Part shown: positions 52,391 to 64,000 of the stretch, one piece after another
Layout: each line of letters begins with the position of its first letter
How positions within the stretch are numbered: the first letter of the stretch is position 1
Source of the DNA: Myxococcales bacterium
GTDB taxonomy: Bacteria; Myxococcota_A; Polyangia; Haliangiales; Haliangiaceae
Direction: 5' to 3'
Length of the DNA stretch: 64,000 bases
Assembly: GCA_016706545.1 (NCBI GenBank)
Contig: JADJJK010000011.1
Span: forward strand, 124,001 to 188,000
The notes under the pieces: model-generated
Databases searched by the model: none
The model's input: the letters and a program-made list of their open reading frames with translations, nothing else
Told to the model about the DNA's origin: nothing
Made by a program: the position numbers and the translations under genes

Positions 52391-55263
52391 TCAAGGCTTG
52401 GTTGCGCGAAGGCTACGAGGGATCCACGTGGCGGAGAACCGGCAAGCGGGCGCGCCATCGATCGCGCAAGACAAGGCGTCGACCGTGACATCGCCCCCGC
52501 CCGCCAGCTCGATGATCCGCATGAGCTGACCGGAGACCATCGTGCAGACGTGCCGGCTGCCCGGGTATCCGCTGAGGGTGAGATCCGCTTGCGCCTCGCC
52601 AGCCTCCATCGCGATGGGGCCCCAGTCATGATAGCGGGGCCAGAACGACGGCAGCGCCGAGAGCACCAGGGGATCGGCAGCGACGCCGGATCTGCACCAA
52701 AGAGCTGCACGAACGTGGCGGTGATGGTGCTGCGGCCGACCCTGCGCGCGAGCTCCTGCTCCGGCAAGAGCTCGCTGGCGGCATCGAGCATCTCGCAGAA
52801 CGACTCCAGCTCCACCCACGACAGCGGCGCCACCCGCTGCGCCAAGAGCGGCGCCAGGTGCGGCCGGGCGCTGGTGATGCTGGTCATGGCCGACTCGCCC
52901 AGGTGATGGGCCACAGCCTTCGACAGCACTCGCACGTGGAAGGCGCGGACCTGCCCCGTGATCCTGCGCCGCACCGGCAGCAGATCGCTGCTCTGGGTGG
53001 GCAAGCGCGCCACCTCCTCCGCAGACAGCGCGGAGGTCGGCCCCATCACCGCCGCCGCGGTGAGCTCTGGGTCCGCGGTGGCGCGCGGGGTCGGCGCGAC
53101 ATCTTCGCGCATCGGCGCGAGCGCCCGTGCCAGCGCGATGGCGAACGTGGAGGCTGAGGTCCAGCGCCGGCTGGGCGAGGGATCCAGCGCCTTGGCCAGC
53201 ACGGCGTCCACCGCCGTCGGCAAGGTCACGCGAATGGACGACGGCGGCAGCAGCGGATCGTGAAGCTGGCGCTGCACCACCTGCAGCGGCTGGCCCGAGC
53301 CAAACGGCGCGCGCCCGGTGAGCACGCAGTACACCGTGGCGGCCAGGCCGTAGACATCCGTGGGCGGGGAGTCGCCGCCTTCATAGAAGGACTCTGGCGC
53401 CGCGAAGCCCGGAGTGCCCGCGGCCTCACGGGCCGCCCCCGTCTTGGCGGCCACGCCGACGTCCACCAGCACCGCGCGATCTCGCACTCGATCCAGCAAG
53501 ATGTTGGCGGGCTTGACGTCCCGGTGGATGAGGCCGCGCGCGTGCATCGCGTCCAGCGCGTCCGCGATCTCGCTGGTGATCTGGATGACGGCGGCCACCG
53601 GAAACCACTCGTTTTGATCCAGCGTGCGCCGCAGCACGTCGGAGAGCGGCTGGCCCTCGACCAGCTCCATGACGAAGTACACGTCCCCGGCGTGCTCGCC
53701 CAGCGCGTACACCGACACCAGGTTGTCGTGGTGCAGCGACGCCAGGAGCCCCGCCTCCGCGCGAAACCGCGCCACCAGCTCCCGGTCCGACGCGAGATCC
53801 GAGCGCAGGACCTTGATCGCCACCGCGCGGCCAAGGCCCAGATCCTCCCCGCGGTAGACCACGCCCATCGCGCCGCGCGACAGCTCGTGCAGCACGCGGT
53901 AGGTGCCCCCCACCACGGTGCCCGCGGTCAGCCCTCCGGACTCCGGCTGGGTGTCGACATCGCCGTGGTGATCATCGGGGGGCACCACGGTCGGGTCGCC
54001 AGGGATCGAGGTACGAAGCGCGGAGTAGCACCGCGCGAACGCAGCCTCGCCGCTGCGCTCGCCTCGCGCCACCTCCGAGAGCACCACGCGCACCTGGACC
54101 TGCAGCGGGTGGCCCTCCGCCACGATCGGGTCCTTGTGGATCCGGGAGATGATCTTGCGGCTGACGGCGGTGCCCTGCACGTCGGTGGCGCTGACCAGCA
54201 AGATCGCCAACTCGTCGCCGCCGATCCGGCCCATCGGATCCGTGCTGCGAACACAGGCCCTGGCGCGGATGGCCACCTGCGACAGCACCTCGTCGCCAGC
54301 GCGGTGGCCATGCTCCAGGTTGATGCGGCGCAAGCCGACCAGATCGATGAGCAGCAGGGTGACCACCTCCCGCCGCCGCATCGCCGCCGCGACCTCGTGG
54401 GTGACCGCCTGCTCGAAGGCCCCCCGCATCATCGCGCCGGTGAGCGGATCGTGCATCGAGCTGGCCGAGAGCCGCTCGCCCTCGGCGACCAGCCGCTTGT
54501 GGGTGGCGCGCAGCGCCAGCTCGCGCGTGAACCGCCCGGCGATCGCGCGCAGGTCCGCGCGCTCGGCCGAGGAGAAGCGCCGCGCGCGATCGCTGACGAT
54601 GGCGAGCAACCCGGAGACCTCGTTGGGCGAAGCGCGCAGCGCCTCCGCCATCACCGCGGCCGGCGCGCGGTCGAGCGCGACGCCGATCACCGCCGTCCCC
54701 CCGGCGGCGGCGGCGATCCGGGCCGCCGCCGCCACCGCGCTGCGGTAGCCCTCCGCGAGCTCTCCCCGCGCCATGGTCGGCGCCATGTTCTCACCGTCGC
54801 GCCACCAGACGATGCAGTCATGAGCGTTGAAGCTGGACGCCAGCGTCTGCAGCGCCTCGGCGCCGACGTCGGAGGACTCCACCAGCGGCGTGGCGATGAG
54901 CGCCCTCGCGCGCGCCAGGTCGGAGTCGAGGTTCACCCGATCTCCCTCGAGCACGGTGAACAACGACTCCGGTCCAAGAGGCAGCAGCAGCACGCCCGCC
55001 GCCGCCGCCGCCACCGCGGCGCCGGCCAGGCGGGTGGCGTTGCTGGCCTCGCCCACCACCCAGCGCGGGGCCGAGATGACGCCGGCGACCGGCAGGTCCG
55101 CGGCCACCGGCGCCGCCACCAGGACGGCGTGGACCTGTTGCAGCACCGGATCTACCGGGGAGGTCGCGACGACGATCTCGATGCGCCCTTTCTCCGCGAC
55201 ACGCACGGCCTCCGCACCCACGCGGCCCGAGGGGTCGAACACGGCGATCCGCCGGACTGACAC
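52391..55263 (-). CDS. GAF-like, GGDEF and Ser/Thr kinase fusion with DUF2378-like C-terminus; one-base frameshift
   Basis: About 957 residues after adding one base near 52675. Order: receiver-like N-terminus (VRRIAVFDPSGRVGAEAV); GAF-like domain (about 160-300); GGDEF domain with HDPLTGAMMRGAFE, GGDEL at 348-352 and an RxxD inhibitory site (339-342); kinase (about 450-730) with SRGAMGVVYRGE, VAIKVLR, HRDVKPAN (His580) and DVG in place of DFG (601-603); then a helical domain (VRAFHVRVLSKAVAHHLGES onward) resembling the myxobacterial DUF2378 group. The C-terminal half of that domain (ALPSFWPRYHDWGPIAMEAG, ending FSATWIPRSLRATKP) lies in the next frame. Start GTG 55263 precedes the conserved N-terminus. 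Confidence 0.8.
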
Positions 55264-55569
55264 CCTGGCAGCATACTCTGGCCGGAGCGGATCCGTCGAC
55301 GTCGTGGGCACCAGAGCGCACCAGAGTGCGCACCGGAGAGCGCAGCGGGCACGAGCGAGCACCAGCGAGCACCAGCGACCGCGAGCGCCCACCAGCGAGC
55401 ACCGCGCCGCGCGCTGGCGCCGGGGGTCAGAAAGAGCCCTGCCTCGCGGCGCCGACCAGCCACAACGAAGCAGCGAACGAAGCAGGTGTGGAACACGCGC
55501 AGCAGGTGCTTCCTCCTGCTCAAGGAGGCGCACCTGCCTTCATGTGCCCCTGCCCGTGGCAGGACGGCG
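55264..55569 (-). other. Intergenic region upstream of the GGDEF-kinase gene
   Basis: Holds purine-rich imperfect repeats (gcgagcaccagcgagcacc type, 55340-55400) and two hairpins after the pgk stop: CCTCCT/AGGAGG with a 5-base loop and CTGCC/GGCAG. Neither has a T-tract. No gene is seen. Confidence 0.5.
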
Positions 55570-56765
55570 CTATCCGCGCAGCGCTTCGATGCCCGGCAGC
55601 GCGAGCCCCTGGACAAACTCCAGGGACGCACCGCCGCCAGTCGAGACGTGCGAGATCTTGTCCGCCAGGCCAGCCTGAGCGACCGCGGCGGCGCTGTCGC
55701 CACCGCCGACCACCGTCAGCGCCAGCCGGTTCTCCGCCAGCGCCTGCGCCACCGACACGGTGCCGGCGGCAAAGCGCGGCTTCTCGAACACGCCCATCGG
55801 GCCGTTCCAGAACACCGTCCGCGCCGCCCCCACCACCTTGCGATAGGCCTCGATGGTGGCAGGACCGATGTCCAGCGCCATCATGTCGCTGCCGATGCCG
55901 TCGACCGAGGCGATGGAGGTGACGTCCGAGTCGAGCCCGGAGGCCACCACCACGTCGGTCGGCAAGTGGACGGCGACATTTCGCTCCTGCGCGCGGCGCA
56001 GGAAGTTGCGCGCGATCGGGGCCTTGTCGCCCTCGACCTTGCTCTTGCCCAGGGACTTGCCCTGCGCCTGCAAGAACGTGTTGGCCATGGCGCCGCCGAC
56101 AATGATGGCGCTGACGCGCTCGAGCAGCGCGTCGAGGACCTCGATCTTGTCGGAGACCTTGGCGCCGCCGAGGATGGCGATGTACGGCTTGTCCACGTCG
56201 CCTAACAGGCGAGACAGAAAGTCGATCTCCTTGGCCATCACCAGGCCAGCGCCGCGATCGGCCACCATCGGCACCATGCCGGCGGTGGAGGCGTGCGCGC
56301 GGTGCGCGGTGCCAAAGGCATCGTTGACGTACACGTCGCAGTACGAGGCCAGCGCCGCGGCGAAGGTCTTGTCGTTGGACTCTTCGCCGGCCGAGAAGCG
56401 CAGGTTCTCGAGCATGGCGATCTGGCCGTCGCGCAGGTCGCTCACGACCTTGCGCGCGCCATCGCCCACCGGCTCATCCGCCAGCTTGATCTCCACCGGC
56501 AAGAGCTCCGCGAGCTTGGCGGCCACCGGCTCCAGCGAGTACTCCGGCTTGACCTGGCCATCGGGCCGGCCCAGGTGAGAGCCCAGCACGATGCGAGCCC
56601 CGCGGTCGATGAGGTTGCGCAGGGTCGGCAAGGTGGCGCGGATGCGCGCGTCGTCGGTGACGTTGCGCGCCTTGTCGAGCGGCACGTTGTAATCGACGCG
56701 CACGAACACACGCCGGCCCTCGACCGGCAGATCGTCGAGCGCGCGGATCCCCTTTGGCAACGGCA

Positions 56766-56766
<1 letters not shown>
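55570..56766 (-). CDS. pgk: Phosphoglycerate kinase
   Basis: Transfers phosphate from 1,3-bisphosphoglycerate to ADP in glycolysis. 398 residues, normal. RVFVRVDYNVPLD, SHLGRPDG, MLENLRFSAGEE and FWNGPMGVFEKPRF are diagnostic, and GGGDSAAAV closes the nucleotide site. GTG 56766 overlaps the last base of the gap stop (TAGTG), so the two are translationally coupled. Confidence 0.98.
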
Positions 56767-57773
<1,007 letters not shown>

Positions 57774-57837
57774 GACAGTTCCCTTTCCGAAGTGCGCGCC
57801 ATCGCGCGCGAGCGCAAGGTACGCGATCTAGCCTGGC

Positions 57838-57861
57838 AAATGAAGACCCGCAAGGCGGGTC
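57838..57861 (-). terminator. Rho-independent terminator downstream of moaC
   Basis: On the minus strand GACCCGC-CTT-GCGGGTC forms a perfect 7-bp stem and is followed by TTCATTT. It lies about 100 bases after the moaC stop and upstream of gap, so it separates the glmS-moaC unit from gap-pgk. Confidence 0.75.
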
Positions 57862-57958
57862 CCGTGCAACAGGATTGCGCCACGCAGAGTTTGCGCGGCG
57901 GCGGCACCTGCGAGCCAAGCGATCCGTGCAACGCGCGCGGTCCGGGGACTCGAGCGGC

Positions 57959-58570
57959 TCACGGATCGGCGCGGCGCCAGCGCCCGCTCTTGCCGCCCAG
58001 CTTCTCTTCCAGGCGAATCTCGGAGATCACCATGCCTCGATCGATGGCCTTGCACATGTCGTAGATGGTCAGCGCCGCCGCCGCCACCGCGGCCAGCGCC
58101 TCCATCTCCACGCCGCTGCGATCGAAGGCGCGCACCGTGGCGGTGATGGCGACCTGCTGCGGTCCCAGCTCGAAGGCCACCTCCACGCCGGTCAGGCGCA
58201 GCGGATGGCACAGCGGGATCCACTCGGAGGTGCGCTTGGCGCCGCCGATGCCCGCCAGCCGCGCGACCGCGAGCACGTCGCCCTTGCCGATCCGCCCCGC
58301 GGAGATCGCCGCCGCGGTGGCGGGCTGCATGGTGATCTTGCCGCTGGCGACGCCCACCCGAGCCGACTCCGGCTTGTCGCCGACCTCCACCATGCGCGCC
58401 GCGCCGGCAGCGTCAAAGTGGGTCAGACCACCTGGACCGTTGAGCTCGGCGACGCGGTGGGCGGAAGCCTCGGCCCCCACCTTCGCGGAAGCCTTGGTCC
58501 CCGCCTTGGCGGAAGCCTTGGTCCCTCGCCCCGGCTCCTTGGACGCTCGTCGCGGGGCTCGGCTCGCCAT
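57959..58570 (-). CDS. moaC: Cyclic pyranopterin monophosphate synthase (MoaC)
   Basis: Second step of molybdenum cofactor synthesis. 203 residues, with the usual core from about residue 45: THFDAAGAARMVEVGDK, PLCHPL, VEMEALAAVAAAALTIYDMCKAID with the catalytic Asp and Lys. The first ~40 residues are an extra basic stretch with the repeat GTKASAK. GGAG four bases before ATG 58570 overlaps the glmS stop, so it is coupled to glmS. Pairing with glmS is unusual; no other moa gene is near. Confidence 0.95.
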   Translation of the reverse strand: MASRAPRRASKEPGRGTKASAKAGTKASAKVGAEASAHRVAELNGPGGLTHFDAAGAARMVEVGDKPESARVGVASGKITMQPATAAAISAGRIGKGDVLAVARLAGIGGAKRTSEWIPLCHPLRLTGVEVAFELGPQQVAITATVRAFDRSGVEMEALAAVAAAALTIYDMCKAIDRGMVISEIRLEEKLGGKSGRWRRADP

Positions 58571-58571
58571 G

Positions 58572-60395
<1,824 letters not shown>

Positions 60396-60398
60396 AGT

Positions 60399-60677
60399 TT
60401 ACTTGCCCGCCTTTGCCGGTGTTGCCGGCTGCTTGGAATCGACCTTGGAGGACTCGGCGCCCCCCTTGTTCTCGTCTTCATCGCTGCCCGGGTCCGCCGC
60501 GCCGGCGTCCGTTGCATCCGCGTCCTCGGCATCGAGCTCATCTTCACCAGTAAGCTCTTCTACGTCCGGCGCCTGGTATGGCAGGAGCGGCGAGTCCACC
60601 GCGAGCGCAGCAGGTGCGTGCGTGGTGCATGCCGCTGCCCACGCCGCGAGGAGCAACATTGCGAACCGAAGGATCAT
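60399..60677 (-). CDS. Small acidic lipoprotein
   Basis: 92 residues. Signal peptide with lipobox AWAAAC, then a highly acidic Asp/Glu/Ala tail (ELTGEDELDAEDADATDAG) and a Lys-containing end. No domain. It immediately precedes glmS and is probably co-transcribed. Function unknown. Confidence 0.75.
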   Translation of the reverse strand: MILRFAMLLLAAWAAACTTHAPAALAVDSPLLPYQAPDVEELTGEDELDAEDADATDAGAADPGSDEDENKGGAESSKVDSKQPATPAKAGK

Positions 60678-61065
60678 GGAAGCGAGACGCTAACATCGCG
60701 TCGCGATCGTCGCCAGCGCTTCACTCGCCGCACGCGCGCCGGTAGATCGCGCGGAAGGCTGCGATCATCCGACATCAGGCTACTCGGTGTGGCGCACCAC
60801 GTTCTGCGCCACCGCCCCAGGGGCCTGGGCTGGCTGCTCCGCGCTGCCGCGCTGAAGTGCGGGGGGGCGAGCGCCAACGCCGCCGCGTCCCGGTCAGGCG
60901 CTGCCACCTCGCTGCCACCTCGCGCGACGCCGCCGCGACGCCGCCGCGACCTCGATGACCGGAGGAAGGCTTTGCGTTGCTTGCACTTGGAACCCCGCAG
61001 GGGATGCAAGGTGGCGACCGGCGACGATTCGTGACGTTTCCGCGCAACTGGACCGGCCTCCCCGC
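60678..61065. other. Intergenic region, no gene seen
   Basis: Between the small lipoprotein gene and the tRNA-Gly promoter. Contains short gccgccgcgac-type direct repeats (60900-60960). Open frames here are Arg-rich without coding character. The lipoprotein-glmS-moaC promoter should lie at its left end. Confidence 0.55.
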
Positions 61066-61094
61066 TTGACAGGGCACGCGCTGATCGCTAGAAA
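61066..61094 (+). promoter_or_regulatory. Sigma-70-type promoter of tRNA-Gly
   Basis: TTGACA (61066-61071), 17 bases, TAGAAA (61089-61094). The -35 box is perfect and the spacing ideal. Predicted start near 61101, six bases before the mature tRNA 5' end. Confidence 0.75.
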
Positions 61095-61106
61095 AGCTTC
61101 ATAAAA

Positions 61107-61181
<75 letters not shown>

Positions 61182-61214
61182 GAAAGTCGTGACGCCCCTG
61201 GCCAGGGGAACAAG

Positions 61215-61236
61215 AGCCGCCCGCAAGGCGGCTTTT
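61215..61236 (+). terminator. Rho-independent terminator of tRNA-Gly
   Basis: AGCCGCC-CGCAA-GGCGGCT hairpin followed by TTTT, 34 bases after the tRNA 3' end. Confidence 0.8.
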
Positions 61237-61451
61237 GGCGTTTGTGGACCGGCGCGCCCGCGGAGGTGCCGCCTGGGGACCTGTTCGCCTGGGTTCTGGA
61301 GGCGAGCCAGGGCTCAGAGAGTCAACGTCAGCCCCTCGGTTTCCGGACACGGATGTCAGGAATCAGCCGGTGAGCGTGGGGGGCTCTCCAGTCTTTGCAG
61401 CCAATTGAAGGACGCACGGGCCTGGGCACGGCACCTGCAAAAGCGGTCGGC

Positions 61452-62104
61452 ATGAACAAGGCCGCCGTCGTCTCCATCCTCACAGGGTTCCTCGTGACCG
61501 CGCAGGTCGCCGCCGCGCAGCCGGGCGCCGCCCCCGGCACGCCGGCCACCGTGATCATCATCGATCCAGGCGTCCCCGCCGGCCCCAGCATGCTGCCCCC
61601 CAGCGCGGTCCCGGCCCCAGCCCCCGCCGCAACACCGGCGCCGCAGAACGAGCCCTGGGACAACGTCTCTCACGTCAACGGGACGCCGGTGCCGGTCGGA
61701 GAGCGCAACGACTACCTCATCAAGTTCAAGCGCACGATCATCTCCGCCAATCCGATCGCCTGGATGGTGGAGATCTACGGCGTGTCGGTGAGCGTGGCGC
61801 TGTCCAACAACGTGGCCATCCACGGCGACATCACCGCCTTCGGCAACGAAGGCACGGAGCTGAGCGTGGGCGTGCCCATCTACTTGCGGCGCACGTTCCA
61901 GGGCCCGTTCCTCGAGCCCGGCCTGCTGACCCGAACCTTTGATGGCAGCGAAGAGTCCACTGGCCCGATCATGCTGCTGGGCTGGCACTGGATGTACGAG
62001 TCCGGGTTCAACCTGGCGGCGGCCTTTGGGCTTGGCCGCGACCTGTCCGATAGCGACGAGTACTCGAGCGACCAGCCGTTCCCCGCCGGCTACATGCGCG
62101 TTGG

Positions 62105-62117
<13 letters not shown>
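61452..62117 (+). CDS. Predicted outer-membrane beta-barrel-like protein
   Basis: About 221 residues. Signal peptide (AAVVSILTGFLVTAQVAAAQ), a Pro/Ala-rich spacer, then alternating strands (VSVSVALSNNVAIHGDITAF, LSVGVPIYLRRTF, FNLAAAFGLGRDL) ending MRVGYAF with terminal Phe, as in outer-membrane proteins. Start ATG 61452 begins the signal peptide. Family not recognised. Its 3' end overlaps the convergent gene by 13 bp. Confidence 0.8.
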
Positions 62118-63031
<914 letters not shown>

Positions 63032-63092
63032 GGGCCGCAGATACTAGCCCGGAAGAGCGGCCGTGCCAGAGGCCAGACACGCCCGAACGATC

Positions 63093-63147
63093 CCCAACGG
63101 CAGCCGAACGGCAGCCCAACGGCAGCCCAACGGCAGCCCAACGGCAG
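63093..63147. repeat. Five 11-bp tandem repeats, intergenic
   Basis: Five consecutive copies of cccaacggcag (one variant with ccg) lie between two genes, followed by two gcggacgca units (63147-63165) and three cgagtcggcg units (63217-63247). The 11-bp period is close to a DNA helical turn. Confidence 0.9.
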
Positions 63148-63248
63148 GCGGACGCAGGCGGACGCAGCAGAACGACACTCGAACGACAGCCGTCGGAGAC
63201 GGAAGCAGGCGCCCGGCGAGTCGGCGCGAGTCGGCGCGAGTCGGCGCG

Positions 63249-64000
63249 CTACGGCCCGCAGTACGGCCCGAGCTTGCGATCTCCAGCGTAGAGCTCCTCG
63301 TTGGGCACGACCCAGCGCAGGTGGCGCGCGAGCTTGGCTCCCGCCGCGCCGAGGTCGAACGTCGAGTACTCGCCGATGTGCTCGAGCACCAGCACCTTGG
63401 CGCCAGCCCGATCCGCGAGCACCGCGCCCAGATGCAGCGGCGACACAGCGTGATCGTCCGCCACCCGCACGGCCCCCGCGGGGCTCGCCACCAGCACGCC
63501 GCCATCGCCCTCGCTGGCCCACTGACAGGCGTCGGGCTGCGCCGGATCGACGTGCAACCACTCCATCGCCACGTCCCAGGCGATGGGCTTGCCGGCGAAG
63601 TCGACCTGCGCCACGGTCCACAGCGTCTCGCAAGGCGCGGCGCAGTCCTTCTTGGGGAGCGCGGCCTCCACGGCGGGCGGCATGCGGGTGGACTGGGGCA
63701 GCAAGCTCCAGCGTCCGCCTTGCTCCTCACCAACCCGCCCCGCCACCGGCCGTGGCGAGATGGCCACGCACCCGGCGGGCGCGACCTCGGCGGCCAGCGC
63801 GAGGGCTTGCTGAGGCTGCTCGCTGCCCGGCACCGGGCACTTGGTGGAGAGCTGGACGCCGAGCACCTCGTTGGCCGGGCCGTCGATCACGACGTCGGAG
63901 TACCAGGGGCCCGGGGTCGCCTCGCACAAGGTCCCGCCGGTCATGAGCCACAGCTTGGCGGGCGGCGCGGGGATGGCCGCGGCAGCAGCGGCGGCCGCGT
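63249..64000 (-). CDS. Unknown protein, N-terminus beyond window
   Basis: At least 250 residues, open to the right edge. The visible start is an Ala/Pro-rich run (AAAAIPAPPAKLWLMTGG), typical of the region after a signal or anchor in this genome. Several Cys follow (TLCEATPG, STKCPVPG, PAGCVAIS, DCAAPCETLW, DACQWA), suggesting an exported protein. No family recognised. Confidence 0.65.
   Translation of the reverse strand, partial: AAAAAAAAIPAPPAKLWLMTGGTLCEATPGPWYSDVVIDGPANEVLGVQLSTKCPVPGSEQPQQALALAAEVAPAGCVAISPRPVAGRVGEEQGGRWSLLPQSTRMPPAVEAALPKKDCAAPCETLWTVAQVDFAGKPIAWDVAMEWLHVDPAQPDACQWASEGDGGVLVASPAGAVRVADDHAVSPLHLGAVLADRAGAKVLVLEHIGEYSTFDLGAAGAKLARHLRWVVPNEELYAGDRKLGPYCGP

Noticed and set aside
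52083..52394. Possible small gene on the minus strand with lower GC
   Set aside because: No family, no ribosome binding site, and it overlaps the end of the kinase gene; the frame could be chance.
53260..55260. 666-codon plus-strand frame opposite the GGDEF-kinase gene
   Set aside because: Composition is His/Arg/Gln-rich with no motif; the minus strand carries the GGDEF and kinase motifs.

Overview
The window is GC-rich DNA (roughly 70% by eye) with long protein-coding blocks, Ser/Thr protein kinases carrying C-terminal tails, Cys-rich lipoproteins, a modular polyketide synthase, TolQ/TolR-type motor genes and many Ala/Pro-rich low-complexity tails. Together these point to a myxobacterium (Myxococcota); I cannot place it at genus level. 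No CRISPR array, insertion sequence or rRNA is visible. Two tRNA genes are present.

Layout. 1-9839 (minus): the 5' part of a giant type I polyketide synthase, opening with a fatty acyl-AMP ligase and running off the left edge. 9894-16238 (minus): membrane-anchored MutS-like ATPase, secreted nuclease lipoprotein, glycogen phosphorylase and a voltage-gated-type K+ channel. 16388-18208: a small foreign-looking patch with a PD-(D/E)XK nuclease-like gene, a coupled partner that seems truncated, and a possible opposite-strand gene remnant. 18209-27088 (minus): a tightly overlapping six-gene operon (large repeat-rich membrane protein, MotA/TolQ-like, MotB/OmpA-like, two unknown membrane proteins, alpha-oxoamine synthase). 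This is my best candidate for an undescribed system. 27230-30807: CPA2 cation/proton antiporter, a small exported protein and an NhaR-like LysR regulator. 30791-34624: Tat-exported flavin amine oxidase, a lipoprotein behind a near-perfect sigma-54 promoter, a membrane protein and a DUF1835 protein, followed by tRNA-Pro.

35022-39155 (minus): TolQ, two TolR proteins and a repeat lipoprotein, resembling the myxobacterial AglRQS gliding motor. 39400-42478: an anchored Pro-rich protein, a SirB1-like transglutaminase-fold protein, SecG with a very long tail, and triosephosphate isomerase. 42610-44802 (plus): membrane sulfatase-family enzyme. 44855-55263 (minus): a double-kinase receptor, TPR protein and two paralogous propeller lipoproteins, preceded by a GAF-GGDEF-kinase fusion. 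55570-60677 (minus): phosphoglycerate kinase, GAPDH, MoaC, GlmS and a small lipoprotein. 61107-64000: tRNA-Gly with its own promoter, an outer-membrane protein, a YedI/DUF808 protein and a partial unknown gene.

Three genes need a single-base frame correction to read through (near 20216, 24742 and 52675). They may be assembly errors or real lesions; both readings are given. Central metabolism genes (glgP, tpiA, pgk, gap, glmS, moaC) look intact and chromosomal, so the window is ordinary chromosome with an accessory PKS at its left end.
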